Shown: in pieces, positions 24,116-33,663 of the stretch
How positions within the stretch are numbered: the stretch's first letter is position 1
How the letters are laid out: each line of letters opens with the position of its first letter
Assembly (NCBI GenBank): GCA_036924085.1
Contig: JAVGWX010000002.1
Location: 53,164,605-53,228,604 of the forward strand
DNA from: Ariolimax columbianus
Lineage: Eukaryota; Mollusca; Gastropoda; Stylommatophora; Arionidae
DNA length: 64,000 bases
Reading direction: 5' to 3'
Program-made: the position numbers and the translations under genes
Notes under the pieces: generated by a model
Database searches by the model: none
What the model was told of the DNA's origin: nothing
The model's input: the letters and a program-made list of their open reading frames with translations, nothing else

Positions 24116-24480
24116 CCTGTCCTGACATATAGATGCAAATCGTGGGCAATGACCATACTCTAAAAAACTATAATGCGCAGAAATAAGGTACTTTCGACAG
24201 GTGGTACTAGTGACAAAAAGATATAGAATCTGTAGTCAGACAATCCGTGAAGATCTCGAATCTCGACTCCTGCAGGCTCGACCTGAGCAGTCTCAACTGC
24301 GGTGGTTTGGTCATGTCTGTAAAATGAGAGAGAACTCAATACCATGGCAGTCACGGGACGCCAAGAGCCAGGGATACAGACACCTTGCACGTCCCAAAGT
24401 ACTCTGGGAAGACACCATACCACAGTTACTAAGAGACCGAGAACTGAACGATCCAGACCAAGGGAAGGACTTCGGATAGA
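24116..24480 (+). pseudogene. LINE C-terminal remnant
   Basis: The + strand frame 24201-24479 reads LQARPEQSQLRWFGHVCKMR, then ARPKVLWEDTIPQLLRDREL, then a stop. The pattern (LRWFGHV...RPKxxWEDxI) is the usual tail of RTE-like LINE ORF2 proteins. No RT core is present. Confidence 0.7.
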
Positions 24481-24714
24481 GTAGTTTGGAGAACTCTTTG
24501 ATAAACACCACCACTTCAGAATTGAATAGATGTGATTAACCAGGTATAATCGCCTTAACGATATTTAGGTTCTTGACTATTCATGTCGCAGGTCCAACGA
24601 ACAACACCACGATAAGCAAAGAGAAAACATCATGTGTTGATTGCCTTCATTCTTGAAAGACACGCATCACGCAAAAAGGCTTTAGAAGGTCTGTCTCGTG
24701 ACATATGAGGACTG

Positions 24715-25270
24715 ACTGACTCTGACTGACGCTAGCCTTTCCCAAGCTTTGTGACGACGAGCTGCTGACCCTGACTAACGCTAGCCTTCTCAAACTTGGT
24801 GACGACGAGCTGCTGACTCTGAGTGACGCTAGCCTTCTGAAACTTGGTGACGACGAGCTGCTGACTCTGACTGATGCTAGCCTTTCTCAAACTTGGTGAC
24901 GACGAGCCGCTGACTCTGACTGACGCTAGCCTTCTCAAACTTGGTGACGACGAGCGGCTGACTCTGACTAACGCTAGCCTTTCTCAAACTTGGTGACGAC
25001 GAGCCGCTGACTCTAACTGACACTAGCCTTTCTCAAACTTGGTGACGACGAGCCGCTGACTCTGACTGACGCTAAGCCTTTCTCAAACTTGGTGACGACG
25101 AGCCGCTGACTCTGACTAACGCTAGCCTTTCCCAAGCTTGGTGACATCGAGCCGCTGACTCTGACGCTAGCCTTTCCCAAGCTTGGTGACATTGAGCCGC
25201 TGACTCTGACTGACGCTAGCCTTTCCCAAGCTTCATGACATCGAGCCGCTGACTGACGCTAGCCTTTCCG
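24715..25270. repeat. ~48-bp tandem array
   Basis: About eleven units of 46-50 bp combining cttggtgacgacgagccgct, gactctgactgacgctagcc and tttctcaaa. The ctgacgctagc piece resembles part of SINE-C (compare 29375-29550), so the array may be SINE-derived, but the match is short. Confidence 0.92.
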
Positions 25271-25469
25271 ATGACGACGACCAGTAATCCTGGATAGTCG
25301 CCCTTCACCGCGGCATCGACCTTGATGTACAAGATAGGGAAACAAGAACTTTTGCTCAAGAACAAAAACTTCGAGAGATTTAACAATCCTTTGACAAGTC
25401 GAAAACACAAAAAAAGAAGCTTTTCGATTGGCCAACAGGATTTATTCCGTGACGAAAACTGTAATCAAG

Positions 25470-25767
25470 GCAATAACAACAACAGAAACAACAACAACAA
25501 CAACAATAACAATAACAAAGAGAGAATGAGAGATTGGACTGACGGAACAATTGAGAGAGAGATGAATGGTGAAATGTAGAGAAAGAGGGATGGAAAGAGA
25601 TTGAGAGGGAGCAGGATAAAAGGAGGAGCGAGATAGGGGAGGGAGGGAGAAACAGGGAAGGGAATAGGTAGAGAGAAGGAGAGAGGGGGGGGGGGAGAGA
25701 AAAACAGAGAATGGACTATTGGATGAGGGAGGGAGAGAGAGGATTGATTGAAAAATAGAGAGGAAGA

Positions 25768-25805
<38 letters not shown>
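25470..25805. repeat. Microsatellite cluster (AAC, GA, G-run, CA)
   Basis: An aac/aat run (25475-25520), purine-rich ga repeats (25550-25745), a run of ten g at about 25687 and a (ca)n run (25770-25800). Confidence 0.92.
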
Positions 25806-25846
25806 GTACTATAGTGCGCTCAGAAATACGTCTCGCTAGAATGTAA

Positions 25847-26100
25847 AGTAAAGTATCCCATAGCAATACTGCCGTAGGGGTGTGAGGTGTTAGCGATCTC
25901 ACATTTCAAAGGCTCGGCTATATGAGGGCGGTAGCCATCTCCTCTCCCACGCTGCTTTTACTTCCCGGACTGAACCGGTACCCATTTAAGGCTGGGTCGA
26001 CCCGGGAGCCATTGCGGTCTGAAAAAAACATTACCGTCTCAACTGGGGAATGAACCCGGGACCACTCAGATGCGAAGCCACTGCGCTACGCGGCTCCACG
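25847..26100 (-). mobile_element. tRNA-derived SINE-E with perfect 13-bp TSD
   Basis: A perfect 13-bp direct repeat, cgctagaatgtaa, flanks the insert (25834-25846 and 26101-26113). Read on the minus strand, its right end has a tRNA-like head: an A-box region (gtagcgcagtggcttcgca) and a B box (gggttcattcccc). The remaining about 180 bp is a body with no match to the other SINEs that I could see. This is the only copy noticed here. Confidence 0.85.
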
Positions 26101-26217
26101 CGCTAGAATGTAAGTTTCTTTAAAATTAAATGTATATATTGAAGATCCGCAACAAAATTGTTTTTGCTGCTGTTCCCAAAATCTTGATAATGTCATTGCA
26201 CACTCCCTCTGTTCTTT

Positions 26218-26940
26218 GTGACTTTTTCATTGTTAGTTTGGATATTGCTAACTCAGGTTCTCTGTATTGGGGCCTCCACACCTTCGGATAAGGTACCATC
26301 TCGTTCCGTACTTTCCCGTTTCTCTCTTTGTTTCTCTGGCATTAGCTTCAATGTTGCTGTCTTTTGCAAAATAGTCTGCAAAAAAATGTTTCCATCTTTG
26401 TTGAATGCTTTCTTTGTGTTATTCTCAGCTTTTCTCATCTTTTTAAGCTGCTTTATAAACTTTCACAATTTTCTGGTAATCTTTTTTTCAAAGTTTAGAG
26501 ACTGTTTTTTCCCTTTTCAGCTGTTCCTTCTAGCCAGCAAATGCCCGTTAACATGTGGCCTTAGCTTGTTGATAGTTCTCGTGATGTTCTAGGAATGGGG
26601 TTATCTTTTTATGGTTTCGTGGTGTTTTAACATAGTTATAATGTCGCACTAATTCATTAAGCCAAAATGGTCTGTATTCCTTGCGAGCCCCTCTAGGTAT
26701 TGTTTCCCGGGCAACCGGTTGTCTGCATTTGTTTAACTCATCGACTATCTTATCGACTATCTTATTTATGTAATAATTTATAGTCAGATCTCTAGTCAGT
26801 TCACGTGAGTGTATTTCCTGCTTCTTTGGTGAGTTTGATGGATCTATTCCTGGTGCTCTGTTATGCAGGAATAAATGTAGTGTGGTGTCAAATTCTTTTC
26901 TTGTTATTGACAAACTCATCTTTTCACTCAGTTCAACCAA
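26218..26940 (-). pseudogene. LINE ORF2 remnant (pre-RT region)
   Basis: The minus-strand frame 26548-26940 reads ARETIPRGARKEYRPFWLNE and nearby KIVDELNKCRQPV. This matches the linker between endonuclease and reverse transcriptase in several LINE families (the phrase IPRGARKxYxPFW is characteristic). Further downstream (to about 26220) the frame is broken and only weakly LINE-like. No RT catalytic motif is seen. Confidence 0.6.
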
Positions 26941-27800
26941 ACTAAACTCAAAGGTTCGCTAACTCACTCAATCACTGAACTCAGATGGTTTTTGTCTCTA
27001 TTGGAGATAAATAGAAACCTAGTCTATACAATACATGATGAATGCAGGGACAAGCGGCTTCCGTTCAACGGCCCTATAAATGTATTTCCACAGTATAGTT
27101 CAGCATTGAGAACAAACAATGCAGTGATAGTTAAAAGCAAAAGTTTTAATAGAGTTGATGATGAACAAGATGAGACACCAGCTAAAAGAAAGTTATCCAA
27201 TCCGAATTCTAATTCACTGGACACCATTGCCTGAAATATTTTCAACAAGTTTCGCTTCTCCATCCCCCCTCCCCCGGCAACATATTTCTTGGCACATCCA
27301 CAAGTTTCTAAAATTTACATACTCAATAGTGGAGGTGAATCCAATCCACTTGCTTATCAAGAGCGGCCATTTCTCGAGTTCAGGAATGCAGAAATCTCGT
27401 TTCAGAACTCGTCTTTTCTCGTGGTCGGATTGAAATTTAGATATTTCCAGGAAACATGCAAAATCAATGACATCCGACATCTTGAGCGAAAGTCGAGGAC
27501 ACAGGAAACGGGAAGCCATTTTTGTACACGAATTCTGGCTTCAGCATCGCGCTTATTTAAAAAAAATAGTTGGATTAATGTGTAGAAATGTTGAGTTGAA
27601 GTTAGATTATTAGTGTAAAAATGTTGGGTTATTTAGTTAGATTAATTTGTACAAATGTTTGGGCCATTTATTGAGATTACCATTTGGAGGATAACAAGAA
27701 TCTAAATGGACGACACATTTTCTTTTTGTGACCTCAGACGACAATATTGTTTCCTGCCGCAATGGTATGCATTTCTTCTAATTATTCGTTCTATTCAGGC
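26941..27800. other. Unassigned sequence with an unexplained small ORF
   Basis: The + strand frame 26992-27234 (80 residues, VIVKSKSFNRVDDEQDETPA then KRKLSNPNSN) has a normal protein-like composition but matches no family I know. It could be an exon, a retroelement ORF1 remnant or chance. The rest shows nothing recognisable. Confidence 0.3.
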
Positions 27801-27805
27801 AATCT

Positions 27806-28170
27806 GATTGGCTTGGCTTCGTTCGTTCTCAATCTCCCGCTACCAAACCTTGAAAGGGCTTAAGTAGCAGAATGTAGTCCGGAGAACGGAATGCGTTGTG
27901 TCGTAGTTTACAGCTTGACTACGATGTTTGCACCTTTCGGTCCAACACATCCGACTTCAGCAAGCATTTTTTAAGTACCGGGTTAGCATGTCCTCTTCGA
28001 TCCCTTCTCCTTAGCCAGTCTGCCCTGTTGCAGCCTGTTATCCAGGATCACCGCGTGGAGGTGTAGAAGGATCTTGGCAGCTCTGGTTCGCAGGCCCTGA
28101 CGCTAGCAGTCAGCTATGGGTCGCCGACCACTGCAGCTCATGCACTGCTCGGCGTCTTGATCCCTCCTCT
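27806..28170 (+). mobile_element. SINE-C copy 1
   Basis: A roughly 360-bp dispersed repeat beginning ttctcaatctcccgctacca and ending near catgcactgctcggcgtctt. Closely similar copies lie at 29088-29580, 40062-40410 and, inverted, 38755-39340, with a partial one at 46930-47205. The antisense strand carries atgcttgctgaagtcggatg, a block shared with SINE-A. Orientation is arbitrary because no pol III boxes were found. Confidence 0.85.
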
Positions 28171-28260
28171 GAGCTGATCTGATCTGCCCTGATCTGATAT
28201 TCTTTGATCTGCTCTGATCTGATATTCTTTGATCTGCTCTGATCTGGCCTGTTCTGCTCT
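28171..28260. repeat. Short tandem repeat (ctgatctgat...)
   Basis: Imperfect repeats of ctgatctgatattctttgat between SINE-C copy 1 and the deleted mariner. Confidence 0.8.
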
Positions 28261-29060
28261 GCTTCAAATAAAAACATGAAATATATTTTGGGGGTAAATT
28301 AATTCTAAAAAAAGTGAACCAAAAGTATCATTTTTTTCGACGTAGTCAGCATTGCGTTCGATACTAGTGACCCAGCGCCTATAAAGTGCATGTCTTCTGG
28401 TAGAATAAAGTGCATGTCTTCTGGTAGAATAAAGTGCATGTGTTCAGGAAGAAAAAAAAATTCTTGGTCGCGTGTGTAGCACTACCTGCTCGACCTGAAA
28501 GTCTTTCCTCCCAGGGCCTCTTTTAGCTACCCAAAGACGTGGAAATCACTTGGGGTTAGGTCTAGTGAGTAAGGCGGATGTGGCAGACACTTAAAGTGGA
28601 GGTCCTCGTTGGTTACAGCCGTTGTACAGGCAGTTTTCCTTTACGTAGTGGTCAACGGCAGCTATCGACTCTGGGGTCACTACTAGGTGTGCCTGAACCG
28701 GTCGTAAACAGTCCGTCCTAGTACTCATACCGTTTTGAAACGCCCTACTCCACTCATACATTTGCTGAAGTGAAAGGCATGCAGCACCGTACTGAATCTT
28801 TATTCGCCGACAATTGTTATAGGCTTCACCCCTTCCCTGCTTAAAAAAAAACGCGATAGCAGAACGCTGCTCCTCTGTGTTGCATGCCAAAAGTCGGACG
28901 ACAACCTTTTAACTGCAACTATGACGTCATGTTGTTCTCCGACTCCATGATGGCACGTGCATCACACTTTTGACATCTTTAGCAACCACATTAACAAGTT
29001 ACAATACAAAGGCATGGTTTTCCTAATTTCTATCCGACGTGTAAGGTTTTCATTTGAAGC
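28261..29060 (-). mobile_element. Internally deleted mariner-like element
   Basis: Ends carry a 15-bp inverted repeat with one mismatch (gcttcaaataaaaac at 28261-28275; complement at 29046-29060). On the minus strand the N-terminal HTH part of a mariner-type transposase is present (EEQRSAIAFFFKQGRGEAY, then LSLQQMYEWSRAFQNG, about 28700-28885). It is followed directly at about 28620 by the C-terminal part (KCLPHPPYSLDLTPSDFHVF). The catalytic middle, with the first two Asp residues, is missing, so this is a deletion derivative on the way to a MITE. An in-frame stop follows HVFG. No TA duplication is visible at the ends. Confidence 0.78.
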
Positions 29061-29087
29061 CCCCCATCGTAAAAGAATGTTTAGCTT

Positions 29088-29580
29088 GGCTTGGCTTGGC
29101 TTAGTTCGTTCTCAATCTCCCGCTACCAAACCCTGAGAGGCCTCAAGTAGCAGAATGCAGTCCAGAGCACGGCATGCGTTGTGTCGTAGTTTACAGCTTG
29201 ACTGCGATATGTGCACCGTTCTGTCCAACACATCCGACTTCAGCAAGCATTTTTTTAGTACCGGGTTATCATTCCCTCTTAGATCCCTTCTCCTTAGCCA
29301 GTCTGCCCTGCTGCAGCCTTGTTATCCAGGATCACCGCGTGGAGGTGTAGAAGGGTCTTGGCAGTTCTGTTTTGCTGGTCCTGACGCTAGCAGTCAGCTA
29401 TGGTTCGCTGGTCCTAACGCTAGCAGTCAGCTCTGGTTCGCTGGCCCTGACGCTAGCAGTCAGCTATGGGTCGCTGGCCCTGACGCTAGCAGTCAGCTAT
29501 AGTTCGCTGGCCCTGACGCTAGCAGTCAGCTATGGGTCGCTGACCACAGTAACTCATGCGCTGCTCAGCATCTTGATCCC
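29088..29580 (+). mobile_element. SINE-C copy 2, with internal tandem expansion
   Basis: Same family as 27806-28170 over its whole length. It is longer because a 33-bp segment near its right end is present about five times (29375-29550) instead of once. Confidence 0.85.
29375..29550. repeat. 33-bp tandem repeat grown from SINE-C
   Basis: About five copies of a 33-bp unit (gacgctagcagtcagctatg plus ggtcgctggccct). In the other SINE-C copies (28095-28130, 40340-40375) this segment occurs once. Confidence 0.9.
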
Positions 29581-29599
29581 AAAAGAATGTTTGAATGTG

Positions 29600-30330
29600 A
29601 ATTCTTTCGCTTGATCGGTTTTATGGAATAAACAATGATATTCCCATTTCAATTTTTTTTTAAATGATTATGGAGCGAGTATAGGAGCTTAAATCCTCAA
29701 ATGAAAGAAATCAACAGAGCTCACGTTTTCACCTCTCTTTCTCACCTTCCATTCTATCTTTGGCCTTAAAAGTTACATTTCATGATATACAACAGCAAAG
29801 GATTAAAAACAGGATGACTAATGGAGAATTTAGGAGGGTTGAAAGAAACTTAGTAACCCTTGATAAAATTCCCACCGGATGTCCTGCAACTCATTGTGTG
29901 TTATTTCCTGTCCAGGATATGAGAATCTTGTCAGTTGTTGCAATATCTCCTTATTCAATCGTTTGTTTAGTGTAGACATTTCTAATTTGCTTGGTCGTTT
30001 AGTCTCCTTTTCGTTTTACACATCATCAAAAGGAGATTTTTGCAGCTGGTCTCATTACAGTACCTCGATAACGTGCGCCCTTGTACGGGAGATTTCTGTT
30101 AATTTCGTTTTGAATTATGAACTTACTCGCCATAAGCGCAACCCTCGAAATGGGCCTTTTACAACGAGTATCTTTCAGAGTTAAACACTATACAGTCATG
30201 GTATGTCATAGGATCTCATTTGCACATGTCAATAGACTGCTCTATGTGAAGTTGTGTGGTTGTTTGTGTATGAAAGACATTATTTAAACGCTACCTCATT
30301 TTTGATTTAGAAAACCAAAAAAAACGTTAA
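29600..30330. other. Unassigned sequence
   Basis: No family recognised. The + strand frames 29760-29975 and 29879-30184 have no visible motif. Confidence 0.3.
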
Positions 30331-30334
30331 CTTC

Positions 30335-30815
30335 ATCTACCCATATTATTTTGTACCTTCCCCCAGGTCTAGTAAGTTGCAGGGAGTTTTAAAATATCTA
30401 CTACTTAGAGTCGAAGCCTTCGGCTACCTGGCAATGTTTGTTGTTGCTTAGATGTTTGCCTCACTAGTTTCTACTGACGGAGGCGCGCCATTTTCCATCA
30501 CAGACCGTAGTCCATTGGGCGAAATCAGGACGCATAAATCAGTGCTTGGGTGAATGTGTGCGTCTGTATGTACCTATGCTAGGTTTGTGCGCCCTCAGAA
30601 GCTATCCCAACCAAAGTGCAATGGAAGGGCCTCACCATGAGGGCGAGTGTGAAAGTTGTGCAACGGTGTGACTGTAGGAAATAGTCAAATGAAATAGAGT
30701 GAGGTAAGAGAAGAGAGAAGGGGAAGAGACCTTCGCCCAATTAGCGTGCCTGTTTGAATACCAGGATTCAGGGTATTTCAAGTAGGATAAGTTCGCCTGT
30801 CTGTGCTACATGTTT
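30335..30815 (+). mobile_element. SINE-B 3' part, split by ~285 bp of other sequence
   Basis: 30335-30446 matches the tail half of SINE-B (cttcccccaggtctagtaag, gaagccttcggctacctggc). 30740-30815 matches its very end (gaataccaggattcaggg) plus a following single unit, aagttcgcctgtctgtgcta. The roughly 285 bp in between, containing the phrase agggcctcaccatgagggcg, is absent from the copy at 31670-32085 and looks like a separate insertion of unknown type. Confidence 0.7.
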
Positions 30816-31059
30816 TCGGAGATCAGAAATAAAAAAGAAACGCTATTTACAACAGAATTGGAAGGCTCCATTCGTCCTCTATCTTCTAGTAACTAACAGG
30901 TGGGCTGGTTTGTGAAAGCCAATATTCTATCTGTTTTTCTAGTGTCAATATCTAGTCCACTGAAACAAAATCGGTGTTATTTCCCTTTCCCATCGGTTCT
31001 GGATTATCTGACCATTTTCATGTCAGCAGACACATCAGTTCTAACTATATCGTCTGACC

Positions 31060-31290
31060 AGTAGGGTGATAGAGCAGTTGCTTTTCATGGCACAGGTATT
31101 GGGCTCTACACCCGTTACGTGAACGCTCTAGTCAATCCAGCTCAAAAAGGAGTATCTGACCCACTGTTAGGGAATGTTATAGAGCGAAGAAGGGAACTGT
31201 CCACCCCATCTCAAGAACAAGTTGTGGCCTCATACAACAAAGTGTTTAACACTTCATCCCCGACAGCTACATCTGTCAAATAGGTTACCT
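31060..31290 (+). mobile_element. SINE-D copy
   Basis: A tRNA-like head (tagggtgatagagcagttgc, ttttcatggcacaggtat, gggctctacaccc) and a 3' module (aacacttcatccccgacag). The same head and end occur inverted at 42935-43105 and 57640-57880. Ends are approximate and no TSD was found. Confidence 0.6.
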
Positions 31291-31299
31291 TTGCATCAG

Positions 31300-31669
31300 T
31301 TCTACGATGAAGGGGTTGAGACTACTCCGCCTCCTCCTACTCCTCCTTTTTCTTCTTTTTCTTCTTCATCTTCTTCTTTTTCTTGTTTACATGTTTTTTA
31401 ATTATGTCTGCACGTGGTTCAGTTCTCTGGATAAAGTTTGCCGTGTTGGAGAGTTTTTGAAGGCTGGCATATATCTCTGTGTAGAGGCTCATCTCTGTAT
31501 GTCAGTGCTCAGAAATAAGTTACCTAAGAATATCAGAGTATTATAGGATAAGTGCCAAGATCGGTGCAATTTGATAGTGGACTCTGTTCGCCTTCAAAAT
31601 TATATGTGCAATTTATCTGCTCTCTCTGCTGTCATAAGTGAACATACTACCGAGGTATTTGAACTCCCG
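31300..31669. other. Unassigned; pyrimidine-rich tract
   Basis: A ctcctcctact/ttcttctt tract at 31318-31385. Otherwise nothing recognised. Confidence 0.4.
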
Positions 31670-32085
31670 TACTCGCTCGGTGGTCTCGAGGTAAGGTGTT
31701 CGCCTCGGGTGCTGGAAGTCGCATGTTCGAATCACGGTTGGAGACAAGCATTTATTTCACGTGGATCTTCTGGTACAGATTTCTCTCATCTCTGGGTAGT
31801 GAGATCGGACTTACGTGTTCAGTGTCGAGCACGTTAAAAATCCCTTGGCAGTTAGAAATCGAAAAGAGTAGGCTTAATGGCCGCTGCCAGGACGATATTA
31901 AAAAATTATAGTTAAAAATCTACCCATATTATTTTTTACCTTCCCCCAGGTCTAGTAAGCTGCAGGGAGTATTAAAATATCTACTACATAGTCGAAGCCT
32001 TCGGCTACCTGGCAACATACATTAACATGCCTTTTTAAATACCAGGATTCAAAGTATTTCAAGTGGGATAAGGTCGGCTGTCTGT
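31670..32085 (+). mobile_element. SINE-B copy (most complete)
   Basis: tRNA-derived SINE. The A-box region is ggtctcgaggtaaggtgttc (about 31680) and the B box is tgttcgaatcacgg (31722-31735). A central block (tgggtagtgagatcggactt, gtgttcagtgtcgagcacgt) follows, then a 3' block with a short palindrome (cgaagccttcggc) and the end ataccaggattcaaag. Related copies are at 30335, 45920, 51826 and 60901. No target duplication could be separated from the repeat end. Confidence 0.85.
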
Positions 32086-32300
32086 GCTACAAGTTCGGCT
32101 GTCTATGCTACAAGTTCAACTGTCTGTGCTACAAGTTCAACTGTCTGTGCTACACGTTCTGCTGTCTGTGCTACAAGTTTGGCTATCTGTGCTACATGTT
32201 CTGCTGTCTGTGCTACAAGTTTGGCTGTCTGTGCTACACGTTCTGCTGTCTGTGCTACAAGTTCGACTGTCTGTGCTACATGTTCGGTTGTCTGTGGTAC
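32086..32300. repeat. 21-bp minisatellite at the SINE-B end
   Basis: About ten copies of aagttcggctgtctgtgcta (21-bp period). The same unit stands as a single copy at the equivalent place after the SINE-B end at 30785-30806. Frames on both strands remain open because 21 is a multiple of three. Confidence 0.93.
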
Positions 32301-32644
32301 ATTTCCGTACGTGCACATGGGTGAGACTTAGCCCGTTTAAGTGGCAATTTAGTCTGATATGTTCCGTTCTCATGCGAAACAGGATACCTGCTCAGCTCGA
32401 TAAAGGCAGTGATAGTAGTCTCTCGCTGGGTCGACTTCCTTATGATTTGGATAAAGCTGTATTTATCCTGGAAAGTGATAGTTGTTTTGTTATCGTGTTA
32501 CTACGACCTCTTTTGCTATTTTGTCCGCTCGCTCCGGTCCTGGTATGGCACAGTATGATAGTATCCACTGTAGCCCTATTCTTATTTTGTCCTCCAAATG
32601 ACCAACGGCTTTTTCAATTTCTGTCTATCTATCATTCATGAGAG
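32301..32644. other. Unassigned sequence
   Basis: No gene or repeat recognised. Confidence 0.3.
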
Positions 32645-32655
32645 CTCGCAGATAT

Positions 32656-32905
32656 TTTTTTTTTGGCGTTCGCCTTATTTCTCTAATCCCCAAGGTTATG
32701 TGTTGTGCACTGGGTTTTTTATTTTGCGCCTGTCGGCCCAGTGCATCCGACTTCAGCATGCATTTTATGTAAGGGTCTGCTTCCTCCTGCGTTTTCTAAG
32801 GGTTTGCTTCCTTAGAGTAACGGCCGGTGCTGCGATGGGGATCGAATCCAGCACCTTCTGTCTGTGAGCTGTGTTAATTAACCACTAGCCCACGCCGTTC
32901 CCAAA
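32656..32905 (-). mobile_element. SINE-A copy with 11-bp TSD
   Basis: Minus-strand tRNA-derived SINE with a tail run of t at the left and the tRNA-like head at the right (B box ggattcgatcccc, A box ggctagtggttaa). It is flanked by ctcgcagatat (32645-32655) and ctcacagatat (32906-32916), a target duplication with one mismatch. Confidence 0.9.
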
Positions 32906-32966
32906 CTCACAGATATGACATTGTATCTTTAAGGAATATAACCCCATTTTTTCTTATTGTGTTGTT

Positions 32967-33385
32967 TATTATTTCTGCAGAAATGATTAGTAGTGCCTGT
33001 TCTTCGGCCGAATGGTTTCACCATAATTTTTCACTGGGTTTCGTTTTCTTGATCTGGATAAACAAGACAGATGTATGCGCCTCTATTCTACTAAGAAGTA
33101 TTGTATTATGCTGCGGTCACCTTCTTCAGTACGCCTTGCAATATAATTAGTGCCACCGTAACTAGTTGCCATAGAAACATCGTAAAGAATTTAGCACTCA
33201 CCCCCAGTAGCTTAGAACAACAACAAAAAACAGAAACAGAAACATCCTAAATGCTGGTTTAGATTCTACATTCATATCCACGAACTTCGCAGCCGATGAC
33301 TTTAATCTGTACGATATACGCTTGAATGCCCGTTACATTAAGTTGCATGCAGGCTTCAAGTGCGCCTGGACGTGTCATTAGATGA
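32967..33385. repeat. 419-bp dispersed duplication, copy 1
   Basis: Aligns without gaps to 43567-43985. By eye there are six mismatches in 419 bp. It contains cagtagcttagaacaacaac and a caaaaaacagaaacagaaac stretch. A small + strand frame (ISAEMISSACSSAEWFHHNF) occurs in both copies but matches no family I know. Whether this is a mobile element or a segmental duplication is open. Confidence 0.92.
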
Positions 33386-33660
33386 AAATCATAGCAGACA
33401 CACCCGCGAAATGGGATGATAGGCGGAAATAAAAATACTCTGCACTGCGTGTCGCCATGTTGTCTCATGCCCAAGGACTTCCGGTAACCTGAAGAGTAGG
33501 CGGAAGTGAAAACGTCGGAAATCTTTGTGTGGAAAAGGGATAAAAAACAGTTACAACTAAATGATCAATAGTCGGGGTAATGGCATGACAGGATGGAGAT
33601 TATAGGCAGTACAAGGAGGATGAATAAAGATAGCAAGCAATTGCAAGGACGCAAATGTCA
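33386..33660. other. Unassigned sequence
   Basis: Short spacer with nothing recognised. Confidence 0.3.
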
Positions 33661-33663
33661 GTT

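Noticed and set aside
31307..31546. Leu-rich 79-residue ORF that looks like a signal peptide or membrane protein
   Set aside because: The hydrophobic start comes from a cttctt/ctcctc pyrimidine tract; no family motif follows.
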